DNA from: Limnochordaceae bacterium | Lineage (GTDB): Bacteria > Bacillota > Limnochordia > Limnochordales > DUMU01 | Direction: 5' to 3' | Length of the DNA stretch: 64,000 bases | Assembly (NCBI GenBank): GCA_014896305.1 | Contig: JADBKQ010000001.1 | Span: 1 to 64,000, forward strand | Part shown: piece by piece, positions 35,858 to 44,083 of the stretch | How the letters are laid out: each line of letters starts with the position of its first letter | Numbering within the stretch: the stretch's first letter is position 1 | Translations under genes and position numbers: made by a program | Notes under the pieces: model-generated | Databases searched by the model: none | Told to the model about the DNA's origin: nothing | The model's input: only the letters and a program-made list of their open reading frames with translations

Positions 35858-36658
35858 TCAAGCTAGTACCAACTGGCGCAAGACAGCCGCTACTGCATCC
35901 GGCCCAGGGGGTGCCACGACCTTGACCTTGGCTTTGATTTCCGGGTCGGCGATATCCATCGCTACCGATATTCTGGCCTGCTCCAACAAGGCGAGATCAA
36001 CAATCCCGTCCCCCATGGCCACCGCCTCCGCCAAGGTGAGGCCGTCCAGCAACTGCTGGCCCACCCAGGCCGCCGCTTTCTCCTTGGACGCTCCTTTGTC
36101 CAAAATCAAAAGCCGGTGTTTCCCCTTGTGGCTACGGATCGGCAACAGCGTGAGACGAGAAGAGTACAGGGTCAGCAACTCCAGCGCTCGCTGGATTCGT
36201 TCTGGAACGGTCCGCACGGCCAGCTGAAACGGTGCCTCGGGGAGCTTCTCCCGCAGCCGGGCGTCGATTCGCAGGCGGGCCGTGGGCTCTTCGGCGGGGC
36301 GATCCGTCCAGTATGTGTGATCGTCTAATGCCACGCCGACGGCAAAGCCCTCAACTGCCAGTGTCTGGATGATTTTCTGGGCAAAGGCTCGTTCCAGGCG
36401 CTGTTGCCGCACAACTTTCCCATCGGACTGCCGGATGTCTGCTCCACAAAGGCAGATCACAGGGGTCGTCAACCCGAGCGGGGAAATGAATTCCCGGCAC
36501 GCCGCCCAGCGTCTACCAGTCGCCAAGATGACCGGTAGGCCGCGGCTCACCACCTCTTGCACAGCCCTGGCGTTGGCCAGGGAGAGATGGCCCTGAGCAT
36601 CTAGCAAGGTATCGTCGAGGTCTAGAATAACCCAGCGAGGTCTGGCCAGCTCGCTCAC
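35858..36658 (-). CDS. HAD-IIB (Cof-type) phosphatase
   Basis: 266 aa: motif I LDLDDTLLDAQGHLS, motif II VILATGRRWA, a large alpha/beta cap between, and motif IV AVAMGDGIVDLALLEQA. Cof-type enzymes hydrolyse phosphosugars and related metabolites. The ATG overlaps the stop of the upstream oxidoreductase by 4 bp, so the two are probably translated together and may act on one sugar pathway. Confidence 0.92.
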   Translation of the reverse strand: MSELARPRWVILDLDDTLLDAQGHLSLANARAVQEVVSRGLPVILATGRRWAACREFISPLGLTTPVICLCGADIRQSDGKVVRQQRLERAFAQKIIQTLAVEGFAVGVALDDHTYWTDRPAEEPTARLRIDARLREKLPEAPFQLAVRTVPERIQRALELLTLYSSRLTLLPIRSHKGKHRLLILDKGASKEKAAAWVGQQLLDGLTLAEAVAMGDGIVDLALLEQARISVAMDIADPEIKAKVKVVAPPGPDAVAAVLRQLVLA

Positions 36659-37863
36659 CCCCTATGGACGCGCGATGGAGAGGTCTTCGGAGAGAACGGG
36701 AAAATCCCGGCTTGCTTCTGCGCCGCCACGATGGCTTCCACCTCTTCCTGGAGAGGCATCTCCACGGCCTGGCCAGTCTCGGCCGCCCGGTATACCGCCA
36801 GCACCAGTTCTATGGCGTGCCGTCCTTGCACCCCGTCCACCGCTGGACTACGGTCTTCCCGGATGGCCTGGCAAAAGTCGGCCAGGAGCGGCAGGTGGCC
36901 CAGCCCGTAGACGGAACGGATCGCTTGCGCCGTCTCCTGCTGGACCTGCTGCTCTTCGCCGGGCGCTGCGTCAGCGAAGCGCCACGTCCGAATCTGATTG
37001 AGCGCCAGGCCGCCCACTATTACGGTACCCCGTTCACCAAAGATCGACAGCGTCTCTTCCAGATCCTGCGGCTCGACGGTGGTCGCGGCCTCGATCCCCC
37101 CCAACGCCCCACTCTGGAACTGCAAAGCAGCGACAGCGACATCCTCTGCCTCGAGCGGCCGGTAACGGCGGGCGATTACCGCTTGAACCCGCGACGCCGG
37201 GCCCATCATCCAACGCAACAGGTCAATATCGTGAATCGACTGGTTGAACAGCGCCCCGCCGTCCAGCGCCCACGTCCCCCGCCAGGTGTCCGACGCGTAA
37301 TACTCCGGGGTGCGCCGCCACCGGATGGCCGCCATTCCGTGGCTGAGACGGCCGAAGCGGCCGGCAACCAGTGCCTGGTGCAAACGAACAATCGTGGGAT
37401 TGAACCGGTTTTGAAAAGAGACCGCGAGCTTGACGTGGTAGGCAGACGCCGCGGCAATCAGCTGATCGGCGCCGGCCAAGGTAAGGCTCATGGGTTTCTC
37501 CACAACGATGTGCTTACCGGCCTGGGCCGCGGCGACTCCCATCTCCGGGTGAAGGCCACTGGGCGTACAAATGCAGACGGCATCCACTTCGGGATCGGCC
37601 AGGAGTTTTTGATAATCCGTATAAACCTTGACCGGCTGGCCTGGCCCATGGCTGAGACCGCCCCCCGCGGCATCTCCACCCGCAGCGTCGGCCTGTGCGG
37701 CCAGGGCGCGGGCTCGCTCGCTGCGTACATCGGCCACAGCTACCACCCGCGCGTCAGGAATACGCTGCAACGCCCCCAAATGGAAGGGCGCAATACGGCC
37801 GCAACCAATGATTCCGAACCGTAAGGGTTCGCCCGTGACTTGCTGATGTACCTCGTCGCCCAT
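36655..37863 (-). CDS. Gfo/Idh/MocA-family NAD(P)-dependent oxidoreductase
   Basis: 402 aa: N-terminal Rossmann fold (FGIIGCGRIAPFHLGAL), the family EKP motif (HIVVEKPMSL) whose Lys is catalytic in relatives, and a C-terminal domain with WRGTWALDGGALFNQSIHDIDLLRWMMG in the substrate site region (spanning about residues 200-230). A Gly/Ala-rich loop (AGGDAAGGG) interrupts the Rossmann part. The ATG at 37863 has GGGGGAG about 6 nt upstream. Members oxidise sugars or inositols; the substrate cannot be inferred, but the coupled HAD phosphatase suggests a phosphosugar. Confidence 0.92.
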   Translation of the reverse strand: MGDEVHQQVTGEPLRFGIIGCGRIAPFHLGALQRIPDARVVAVADVRSERARALAAQADAAGGDAAGGGLSHGPGQPVKVYTDYQKLLADPEVDAVCICTPSGLHPEMGVAAAQAGKHIVVEKPMSLTLAGADQLIAAASAYHVKLAVSFQNRFNPTIVRLHQALVAGRFGRLSHGMAAIRWRRTPEYYASDTWRGTWALDGGALFNQSIHDIDLLRWMMGPASRVQAVIARRYRPLEAEDVAVAALQFQSGALGGIEAATTVEPQDLEETLSIFGERGTVIVGGLALNQIRTWRFADAAPGEEQQVQQETAQAIRSVYGLGHLPLLADFCQAIREDRSPAVDGVQGRHAIELVLAVYRAAETGQAVEMPLQEEVEAIVAAQKQAGIFPFSPKTSPSRVHRG

Positions 37864-38123
37864 CCCAGACTCCCCCATTGCCACCCCGCAAGTTCTGTGC
37901 CAGTATACCACGCCGGCAGGTGGCGGCACGTGCGAGACGCAAGGAGTCCAGGCCGGTGTGTCGAAGGAGGAGGAGATGCTCGGTGAGCGACGGCAAAGAT
38001 TGGAGTCGAAGACTGCCAACCGTCTTGTTGACGTCAATACCCATTTGTTCTCTGCCGACCTGCTCCCTGTGACCCAAGGCGACTGCCCTATTCGTGACCG
38101 TTTTCTGGAGGTGTAAACCACCC

Positions 38124-39488
38124 ATGGAATTGACTCGTGTGAGCCGGCCGGCGGGGAGCCGGCAGCTGTTTCCCTTGAAGCTTTCGGTTAGCTTGCTCGC
38201 CTTGTTCCTGGGGCTAGTAGTGATACCGGCACGGCTGGGCCACCCCTTCTGGCCGTTCCCAGCCATGGAGAAGGCCTTCGCCGGCAACCTTGGTAGCCGC
38301 ATACCGGATCAGATCGTGCTGAGCTGGACTGGCTCGCCCAGTTCCACCCAAGCAATCACCTGGCGAACGACTACGGATGTGGAGAAGTCCGTGGTTCAGT
38401 ATTGGGTGATGGAGGGTAGGCAGTCACCGTCCGAAGCTGGGAAAACCACGGATACCCAGGTGCCACCCGCCGAGTCCTCCACTACAACGGGGACGTCGGC
38501 CATTTTCCAATCGGACTTGGGGGTCATGCGAATCCATGAGGTGAACCTGACGGGGCTCAAGCCGGGCACTCGCTATGCCTATCGCGTCGGGGATGGCACA
38601 GCAGACGGATGGAGTCCTGTGTACACGTTCGTCACCGCCGTCCAGCAGCCACAGCAGGTCTCGGTCCTGGTAGCCGGTGACTCGCAGAGTCTTCCCACCA
38701 ACTATAGCCTTTGGCAGAAGGTATTGCAAACAGCGGTTCACGATGAGACGCCTGAGAATTTCCTGGTCCAGACGGGGGATCTGGTAGACGCTGGGGCAGA
38801 AGAACAGCACTGGGAGAGCTGGTTTGCGGCCGGACGGGGCGTGCTCGAAGGGCTGCCGGAAATGCCGGCCCTGGGCAATCACGAGAATGCGCGAGGCGGA
38901 GCTGGCTACTTCACGGCCCATTTTCAGCTGCCGACCAATGGACCGGAAGGACTGAAAGAGCTGGCGTACTCATTCGATTACGGCGACGTCCACTGGATCG
39001 TCCTGGACAGTGAGGCGACATCCTGGTCCGCCCGGGAGCAACAGCTACAGTGGCTGGAGGCCGACCTGCAAGCAGCAAAGGATCGGCCCTGGAAAGTGGT
39101 GGTCTTTCACCGAACTCCGTACGAGGTCAAGCGGTGGCGGCCCAATAGCGACCTGGTCAATTTTTACGTCCCTCTCTTCGATCGCTACCACGTCGATCTG
39201 GTTCTCAGCGGGCACGATCATTCTTACGCCCGCAGCTACCCGCTACGCCAGGGACAGGTCGCCAAAGCCACTCCCACCGACCTGACGCAGGGAACGGTTT
39301 ACATCGTGACCGGACGCAGTGGAGTGAAGACGTATACCGACACGTACCAGCCCGATTGGGCGGCGGCCTTCGCCAGCGGCGTTCCTCAGCCCAACTACCT
39401 CAATCTGATCTTCTCCGGTCGGACCGTGCGCATCATCAACCGCTACCTGGATGGCACAGTAACGGATGACGTGGTGTTGAGCAAGTGA
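38124..39488 (+). CDS. Secreted metallophosphoesterase (purple-acid-phosphatase-like)
   Basis: 454 aa: N-terminal signal or anchor segment (LKLSVSLLALFLGLVVIP), a fibronectin-III-like N-terminal domain (PDQIVLSWTGSPSSTQ; LKPGTRYAYRVGDG) and a calcineurin-like phosphoesterase domain. Metal motifs in order: AGDSQS, QTGDLVDAG, ALGNHENA, VVFHRTPY and LSGHDHSYARS. This layout is that of purple acid phosphatases, which release phosphate outside the cell. GGAGGTG precedes the ATG at 38124 by about 11 nt. A weak terminator follows. Confidence 0.9.
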   Translation: MELTRVSRPAGSRQLFPLKLSVSLLALFLGLVVIPARLGHPFWPFPAMEKAFAGNLGSRIPDQIVLSWTGSPSSTQAITWRTTTDVEKSVVQYWVMEGRQSPSEAGKTTDTQVPPAESSTTTGTSAIFQSDLGVMRIHEVNLTGLKPGTRYAYRVGDGTADGWSPVYTFVTAVQQPQQVSVLVAGDSQSLPTNYSLWQKVLQTAVHDETPENFLVQTGDLVDAGAEEQHWESWFAAGRGVLEGLPEMPALGNHENARGGAGYFTAHFQLPTNGPEGLKELAYSFDYGDVHWIVLDSEATSWSAREQQLQWLEADLQAAKDRPWKVVVFHRTPYEVKRWRPNSDLVNFYVPLFDRYHVDLVLSGHDHSYARSYPLRQGQVAKATPTDLTQGTVYIVTGRSGVKTYTDTYQPDWAAAFASGVPQPNYLNLIFSGRTVRIINRYLDGTVTDDVVLSK

Positions 39489-39511
39489 GTAAGTGAGCAA
39501 CTGACCCACAG

Positions 39512-39537
39512 GCCCAGAGGCCGACGAGCTGGGCTTT
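39512..39537 (+). terminator. Possible weak terminator after the metallophosphatase
   Basis: GCCCAG (39512-39517) and CTGGGC (39529-39534) form a 6-bp stem followed by TTT, about 25 bp after the stop codon. Confidence 0.4.
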
Positions 39538-39622
39538 CGCAACGCCCCGCCAGCACTGAGGATGAATCCAGGACGGGCAGCCAGGATAGCCTGACCGAAG
39601 AAGCACTGTAAGGAGTAGACGG

Positions 39623-40384
39623 GTGGACGGTAGTCAACTGAACCTGTTGCCCAATGGCGCGCAAATCGCTTTGTCCCTGACGGCTTTGCTCCTGAGCGTC
39701 ATCTTGCACGAGATCGCCCATGGCTGGGTGGCTCTGCTGCGAGGTGACTACACCGCCAAGAGCGCCGGCCGGCTCAGCCTCAACCCACTGGTTCACCTAG
39801 ACCCGATCGGCAGCGTCCTGTTGCCACTGCTTTTGGTGCTCTCGCACTCGCCAGCGGTGTTCGGGTGGGCGAAGCCGGTCCCCGTGAACCCCGCCAACCT
39901 CTACCGGCCCCGCCAGGACGACCGGCTGGTCGCCTTGGCCGGGCCGGCCACCAATCTCCTTCTGGGGTTGGCCGCTATCGTGATCCTATTGCTCCTCGGG
40001 CTCGGGAGCAAGCTGATCCTCGCACCCGAACGTGGGGTTATCCTCGGCCTGCCGCTGTTGTTGCAACCGACCATCCTGGTCAGCTCGTTCCCGGGTGACG
40101 TCTTCTTGCAGGTTCTGGTGCAATTCCTCAAAGACATGGTCCTGATCAATTTCGTCCTCGCCTTGTTCAACCTTATACCTATCCCGCCCCTGGACGGCTT
40201 CCATGTCGTCTGGAGCGTCCTCCCTGAACGGCTTCTCCCCAAGCTCCAATCCGTCTGGCAGCTGGGCTGGCTGCTTTTCCTCGTGCTCATCTACACAGGT
40301 GCGACGGATTTCATCATCCGCCCGGGGCTGGTCGCCGCCCAGTGGCTGCTACTGCGGGGGGCCGCATGGATTGGCCTGTTCTGA
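39623..40384 (+). CDS. Site-2 protease family (M50) membrane metalloprotease
   Basis: 253 aa with about six hydrophobic segments. The zinc motif HEIAHG (residues about 29-34) lies in the first helix, and the second motif NLIPIPPLDGF supplies the aspartate ligand of site-2 proteases. It is the short M50 type lacking a PDZ domain, like YwhC. The start is GTG at 39623 with AAGGAG 7 nt upstream. It ends about 40 bp before the fluoride-operon promoter and is probably transcribed separately. Substrates are unknown. Confidence 0.9.
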   Translation: MDGSQLNLLPNGAQIALSLTALLLSVILHEIAHGWVALLRGDYTAKSAGRLSLNPLVHLDPIGSVLLPLLLVLSHSPAVFGWAKPVPVNPANLYRPRQDDRLVALAGPATNLLLGLAAIVILLLLGLGSKLILAPERGVILGLPLLLQPTILVSSFPGDVFLQVLVQFLKDMVLINFVLALFNLIPIPPLDGFHVVWSVLPERLLPKLQSVWQLGWLLFLVLIYTGATDFIIRPGLVAAQWLLLRGAAWIGLF

Positions 40385-40424
40385 GCGGTGCCGGGCTGGT
40401 TGGTGGCACGTTACGCGTTCGTGC

Positions 40425-40454
40425 TTGTCGAAACGGCCGGTAAGGTGGTATAAT
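40425..40454 (+). promoter_or_regulatory. Sigma-A-type promoter of the fluoride operon
   Basis: TTGTCG (40425-40430) and a perfect TATAAT (40449-40454) are 18 bp apart. The predicted start at about 40461 coincides with the first base of the riboswitch. Confidence 0.8.
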
Positions 40455-40460
40455 GACACA

Positions 40461-40533
40461 AGGCGATGGAGCTCGCCTGCAAGCGCCGGAAATCCGGATG
40501 ATAGCTCCTACCAGGTAGGGTAGGAGCTTTTTT
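40461..40533 (+). promoter_or_regulatory. Fluoride riboswitch (crcB motif)
   Basis: The conserved core is present in order: GGCGATGGAGCTCGCC (40462-40477), a short stem CGCCGGAAATCCGG, the linker GATGATAGCTCCTACC, then the terminator. The pairing of the conserved first loop with the distal segment is as expected for a fluoride-sensing pseudoknot. Fluoride binding should prevent terminator formation and switch on the downstream genes, which include the fluoride channel CrcB. Confidence 0.93.
40503..40533 (+). terminator. Terminator of the fluoride riboswitch
   Basis: AGCTCCTACC (40503-40512) and GGTAGGAGCT (40519-40528) form a perfect 10-bp stem followed by a six-T run. The left arm is shared with the aptamer, so ligand binding and termination exclude each other. 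Confidence 0.93.
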
Positions 40534-40593
40534 GTGTTCTTTTTTGGCCTTCCTTGCGGACAATGAAAAGAACACGCCAGGGGGGGGAGTACT

Positions 40594-41433
40594 GTGCGAG
40601 CGACGGGCGTCGGGGTCCACACTATCCCGGTGCTGGATGCATTCTACCGTGCCACTGAGCCGGATGTTTGTCCGTTGTGTGATCTTCAAAGACGCACGGA
40701 ACAATCGGTGATGGAGCATCTGCTGGGTGAAGACTTAATGGACGCGACCTTTCGCTCCAGGTTGGAGAATCTGGGGCTTTGCCCCCGGCATGTTGCGCTA
40801 CTCTTGAACGAGCCCGATCGTCTGGGCATCGCCCTTGCACTACAAACACTGGTGCGCCACCGGGCAGGTCGATTCGGCACCGTGCTAGCCCAGCCACCAG
40901 CTTCTGTCGGCAGTCACTTATGTCAAACGCTGTGGCGGAAAGTAAGACGATTGACCCGCTACCCACGTGGAGCCCGGGACATCAAACCCTCGCCCATGAA
41001 TACGGCGTCTCCACCCGCGGCCAAGAGCCTGGACACAGACCTGGGGACGTTCGATGAAGCAGACGAAAGCTGTCTGGTTTGCAGTCAGATTCAAAAGTCC
41101 ATGCAGTTGTATGCCCGGACGGTAACCGACCTGTATCGGCGCGACCCGGAATTCCGCGCCCGACTGGCTACTTTTGACGGAATCTGCCTGCCCCACACCC
41201 GCTTGTTGATCCGGGAAAGCTATAGCGGACTCCCTGCCGCGACTCGCTCACAGTACACCCACTTACTACGACGCCAGTTACACGACGGCTTGACCAGGCT
41301 TGACCAGGAATTGGGGTGGTTCATCCAAAAGTTCGACTACCGATTCCGGCAGGCAGACTGGCACAACACGAAATCCGCTCCCGAACGAGCTGCTGCTCGA
41401 TTGGCAGGAGTCTCCGTTTCCGCAGGCAAGTAG
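40594..41433 (+). CDS. DUF6062-like protein with two CxxC...CxxH modules, first gene after the fluoride riboswitch
   Basis: 279-aa soluble protein, no signal peptide. It contains two similar modules: CPLC (Cys26, Cys29) with CPRH (Cys63, His66), and CLVC (Cys160, Cys163) with CLPH (Cys198, His201). Cys-to-Cys spacing is 34 and 35, which points to internal duplication and two metal (probably zinc) sites. The helical sequence between motifs is also similar. It resembles DUF6062 proteins, whose function is unknown. The start is GTG at 40594 with a G-rich ribosome binding site. It lies directly behind the riboswitch terminator and 36 bp before crcB, so it should be induced by fluoride. Confidence 0.75.
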   Translation: MRATGVGVHTIPVLDAFYRATEPDVCPLCDLQRRTEQSVMEHLLGEDLMDATFRSRLENLGLCPRHVALLLNEPDRLGIALALQTLVRHRAGRFGTVLAQPPASVGSHLCQTLWRKVRRLTRYPRGARDIKPSPMNTASPPAAKSLDTDLGTFDEADESCLVCSQIQKSMQLYARTVTDLYRRDPEFRARLATFDGICLPHTRLLIRESYSGLPAATRSQYTHLLRRQLHDGLTRLDQELGWFIQKFDYRFRQADWHNTKSAPERAAARLAGVSVSAGK

Positions 41434-41469
41434 ATTAATCTCGACTCATCTGGAAGGATGCGGAACCGC

Positions 41470-42045
41470 ATGAGATCTTTGTCGTTGTATCTTGCGATCG
41501 CCCTGGGCGGCGCTCTGGGAGCTCTATCCCGTTACGCGCTCTCCAACTGGATTGGCACTCGCTGGACCACCAACAGCTTCCCCCTGGGCACTTGGGTTGT
41601 TAATCTGCTAGGGGCCTTCGCCCTGGGTTTCGTCTTTACCTACGCGCTGGGCCACGAGCTGTCTCCCGTCTGGCGGACCGCCATCACCAGCGGCTTCATT
41701 GGGGCTTTTACTACTTTCTCCACGCTCAATTACGAGGCGTGGGTTCTCCTGAGCGAAAGCAACTGGCAACCAGCCCTGGTCTATCTTGGCAGTAGCTGGA
41801 TTCTGGGGTTGGCCGCGGTGGCGGCGGGGGTGGCGGTAGCGCGGGCGTTACCCGACGTCCTCATGGTCAGCGTAACCGCCCTGGTCAGTCTGGTTGCAAC
41901 CCTTGGGATCGCCCGTCACGCTCCCGATGCGGCTCGCACCCAGCCCAGGCCCGGCCTGGCTCCCCAGTCCCAAACCCCTCTCTCTGCCAAGATTCATCAG
42001 ACTACCCAGCTGGAACCGGAAAAGACGGGAGGAGGTTCAAGATGA
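41470..42045 (+). CDS. crcB: Fluoride channel CrcB (Fluc)
   Basis: Fluoride-export channel that acts as a dimer. Hallmarks: GALGALSRYALSNWIG, GTWVVNLLGAFALG and GFIGAFTTFSTLNYE, with four hydrophobic segments. At 191 aa it is longer than the usual 120-130; the extra C-terminus has a further hydrophobic stretch (VSVTALVSLVATLGIA) and a hydrophilic tail. ATG at 41470 fits the family start and has GGAAGG 12 nt upstream; ATG at 41458 is too close to that site. Only one crcB is present here, so it should be homodimeric unless a partner is elsewhere. Its stop overlaps the DUF190 start. Confidence 0.95.
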   Translation: MRSLSLYLAIALGGALGALSRYALSNWIGTRWTTNSFPLGTWVVNLLGAFALGFVFTYALGHELSPVWRTAITSGFIGAFTTFSTLNYEAWVLLSESNWQPALVYLGSSWILGLAAVAAGVAVARALPDVLMVSVTALVSLVATLGIARHAPDAARTQPRPGLAPQSQTPLSAKIHQTTQLEPEKTGGGSR

Positions 42046-42404
42046 CAGTTCCCAAGACGGCCGAACGTTTGCGCATCTACATCGGCGAGACCGATCGCTA
42101 CCGGGGACAATCGCTCTACCACGCCATCGTACTGAAAGCGAAAGAACTTGGCCTTGCCGGAGCGACTGTCCTGCGAGGACTCGAGGGCTATGGTGCCAAC
42201 AGCCGCATACACACGGCGCGCATTCTTGACCTATCCAGCGACCTTCCCATTGTCGTGGAGATCATTGACGAACCGGCCAAGCTGGATAGGCTTCTGCCCT
42301 TCCTTGACCAGGCCGTGACGCAAGGTTGTTTGATTACCCGCGAGCCGGTCCAGGTCTATCGCTACCACCACACAACCTCATCGGACATCAGAGCGCGGAG
42401 TTGA
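42042..42404 (+). CDS. DUF190 (UPF0166) protein
   Basis: 120-aa PII-like small protein: RLRIYIGETDRYRGQSLYHA, GLAGATVLRGLEGYGANS and LPIVVEIIDEPAKLDRLL are the family core. DUF190 genes often accompany crcB; a regulatory, PII-like role has been suggested but the reaction is unknown. The ATG overlaps the crcB stop (ATGA), so it is translationally coupled and belongs to the fluoride operon. Confidence 0.9.
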   Translation: MTVPKTAERLRIYIGETDRYRGQSLYHAIVLKAKELGLAGATVLRGLEGYGANSRIHTARILDLSSDLPIVVEIIDEPAKLDRLLPFLDQAVTQGCLITREPVQVYRYHHTTSSDIRARS

Positions 42405-42592
42405 CGGTCAGAAACAGTAGGAAACCGAAGACTACCCTGACCGCCGACAGATTTGGTTCCGCCCCGGCCGCTTTCATGTCGCCTACATCACTTGGCTATT
42501 GCCCACATATAGTCCTCCCCTCCCATCACGGCCCTGGTGTCCGGCGAGTATATCACTCCTGACATCCTTGCCTGTCAAAGGAGGAAGATCTC

Positions 42593-43390
42593 ATGCCTGA
42601 AGTGAGTCCACGCCGGCACGGATTTGGTTGGGGACGCGCCCCCCAGCCCACCCCTCCGGCGTCCGAATCGACCTCATCCACACCCGCTCAGCCTCGAGGG
42701 GCGGCAGCCCCCCAAAACCCACCTGTGGCTGCCCAGCCACCAGAGCCTGAGCCGGGCCGCCGGCCCATACCGCCTATTGCTACCGAGCCTTCCCCGACGA
42801 CCACGCCCAGCTCCTCGTCCCCTGCAGCCCGGACGGAGCCGGCTACTGAACCCGATTCGTCCCGCAGCACCCCCTGGTTTGGGCGCCCCCGTCGTTCCCG
42901 CTGGCTGCGCGACGCAGAGCCGGCACCCCCTATGGAGCCTTCCGACTCCGCTGCGCCTCCCTCTGCACCGTCCCTAACGCCGCCCCCTGCTACTCCGGCT
43001 TCTCCGCCTACGCCGACCGCTGGCGTTGCTCCCGCACCGGCCGCGACCCAACCCGCCGAGCCTGGGTGGGTAGCTGAACCCGACGCCGGTCCCATCGAGG
43101 AGAGCTGGTGGTGGCCCTGGGACCGCGGCGGCACCCGCCGACCCGACGAGACCGAGCTCATCCACCGTCTGCAAGTCGAGGAGTTCCGGGCTATCGATTG
43201 GATGCTGGCTGGCGATATGGATCCCGACAACCGCCAGATCCTGGACTCTTACAACCGGGCCGCCGCAGCCACCCAACGGCTCATGGACGAGTTCCGCAGC
43301 CGCCTCGGGCCGTTCATGTGGATGGACGAAGACTGGCCGGGTGAACGCCCGGGTGGCCCCTATGCAGTCCCCCCCACCGGCAATCGCTAG
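42593..43390 (+). CDS. cotJB: CotJB-like spore coat protein with a long Pro-rich N-terminal extension
   Basis: 265 aa. Only the last ~80 residues (from ELIHRLQVEEFRAIDWML, about residue 187) resemble CotJB: the pattern xLxxxQxxxFxxxDxxL, the asparagine/tyrosine-containing middle (DSYNRAAAATQRLMDEF), GPFMWMDEDWPGE near the end, similar to the PW.W....PWPWE end of CotJB. The first ~185 residues are a Pro/Ser/Thr-rich, disordered region with short Arg-rich and Trp-rich islands. CotJB is normally under 100 aa. The adjacent cotJC 20 bp downstream supports the call. AAAGGAGG precedes the ATG. A cotJA gene was not found. Confidence 0.75.
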   Translation: MPEVSPRRHGFGWGRAPQPTPPASESTSSTPAQPRGAAAPQNPPVAAQPPEPEPGRRPIPPIATEPSPTTTPSSSSPAARTEPATEPDSSRSTPWFGRPRRSRWLRDAEPAPPMEPSDSAAPPSAPSLTPPPATPASPPTPTAGVAPAPAATQPAEPGWVAEPDAGPIEESWWWPWDRGGTRRPDETELIHRLQVEEFRAIDWMLAGDMDPDNRQILDSYNRAAAATQRLMDEFRSRLGPFMWMDEDWPGERPGGPYAVPPTGNR

Positions 43391-43410
43391 AGTCGGGAGG
43401 CGAAAGGTCT

Positions 43411-44055
43411 ATGTGGTATTACGTGCGCAAACTGGAGCACCCTGCCCGTGTCTCCAAAACCGACCCTCGCATGGCTAAGCTGATTCTAGCCCAATATGGT
43501 GGGCCGCAAGGAGAGCTGGCAGCGGCCATGCGCTACCAGACGCAGCGCTTTTCCATGCCGGATACGCGCGCCCGGGCGCTGCTCACCGACATTGCTACCG
43601 AGGAAATGGCCCACCTGGAGATTTTGGGCGAGTGCTATCACCGCCTGGTGGATGGCCTGACGCCTGAGGAAATGCGCCGCCATGGGCTGGCCGAGCAGTA
43701 CGTGGAATTTGGCAAAGATCCATTCTATGTAAACGAATCGGGCGCACCATGGACCGCGGCGTATATCAATGCCGTCGGCGACCCCATCGCCAATCTGGCC
43801 GAAGACATTGCGTCAGAAGAGAAGGCTCGCACCGTCTACGAACACCTCATCCATGTTACCGACGATCGGGACCTAGAGGAGACGCTGCGATTCCTCTGGA
43901 GCCGTGAGGTGGTCCACTCGCAACGCTTTCAGCAAGCCAAGCAACGCCTGGAGGACCTGCTGCAAGAGCGGCGGGTTATCCTTCCCGGTGAGCGGATCGA
44001 GCGCCACAATCGCTACGAAAGCCTCACCTGGTCCGTCTCGGAAATGGAACGGTGA
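43411..44055 (+). CDS. cotJC: Spore coat protein CotJC (manganese-catalase family)
   Basis: 214-aa ferritin-like four-helix protein. Di-metal ligands typical of Mn catalases are visible: Glu in GGPQGELAAAMRYQTQ, EEMAHLEILGECYH, ASEEKARTVYEHL and REVVHSQRF. In Bacillus CotJC is a coat-associated enzyme; the family includes active catalases, so protection of the spore against peroxide is plausible. The gene follows cotJB after 20 bp. It converges on the M24-like gene with 28 bp between stops. Confidence 0.95.
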   Translation: MWYYVRKLEHPARVSKTDPRMAKLILAQYGGPQGELAAAMRYQTQRFSMPDTRARALLTDIATEEMAHLEILGECYHRLVDGLTPEEMRRHGLAEQYVEFGKDPFYVNESGAPWTAAYINAVGDPIANLAEDIASEEKARTVYEHLIHVTDDRDLEETLRFLWSREVVHSQRFQQAKQRLEDLLQERRVILPGERIERHNRYESLTWSVSEMER

Positions 44056-44083
44056 ACGAGCGGGGCGGTTCGGGCCCTCCTCC

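Noticed and set aside
40385..40424. Promoter or structured RNA further upstream of the fluoride riboswitch
   Set aside because: No additional conserved element was seen; the TATAAT promoter and riboswitch explain the region.
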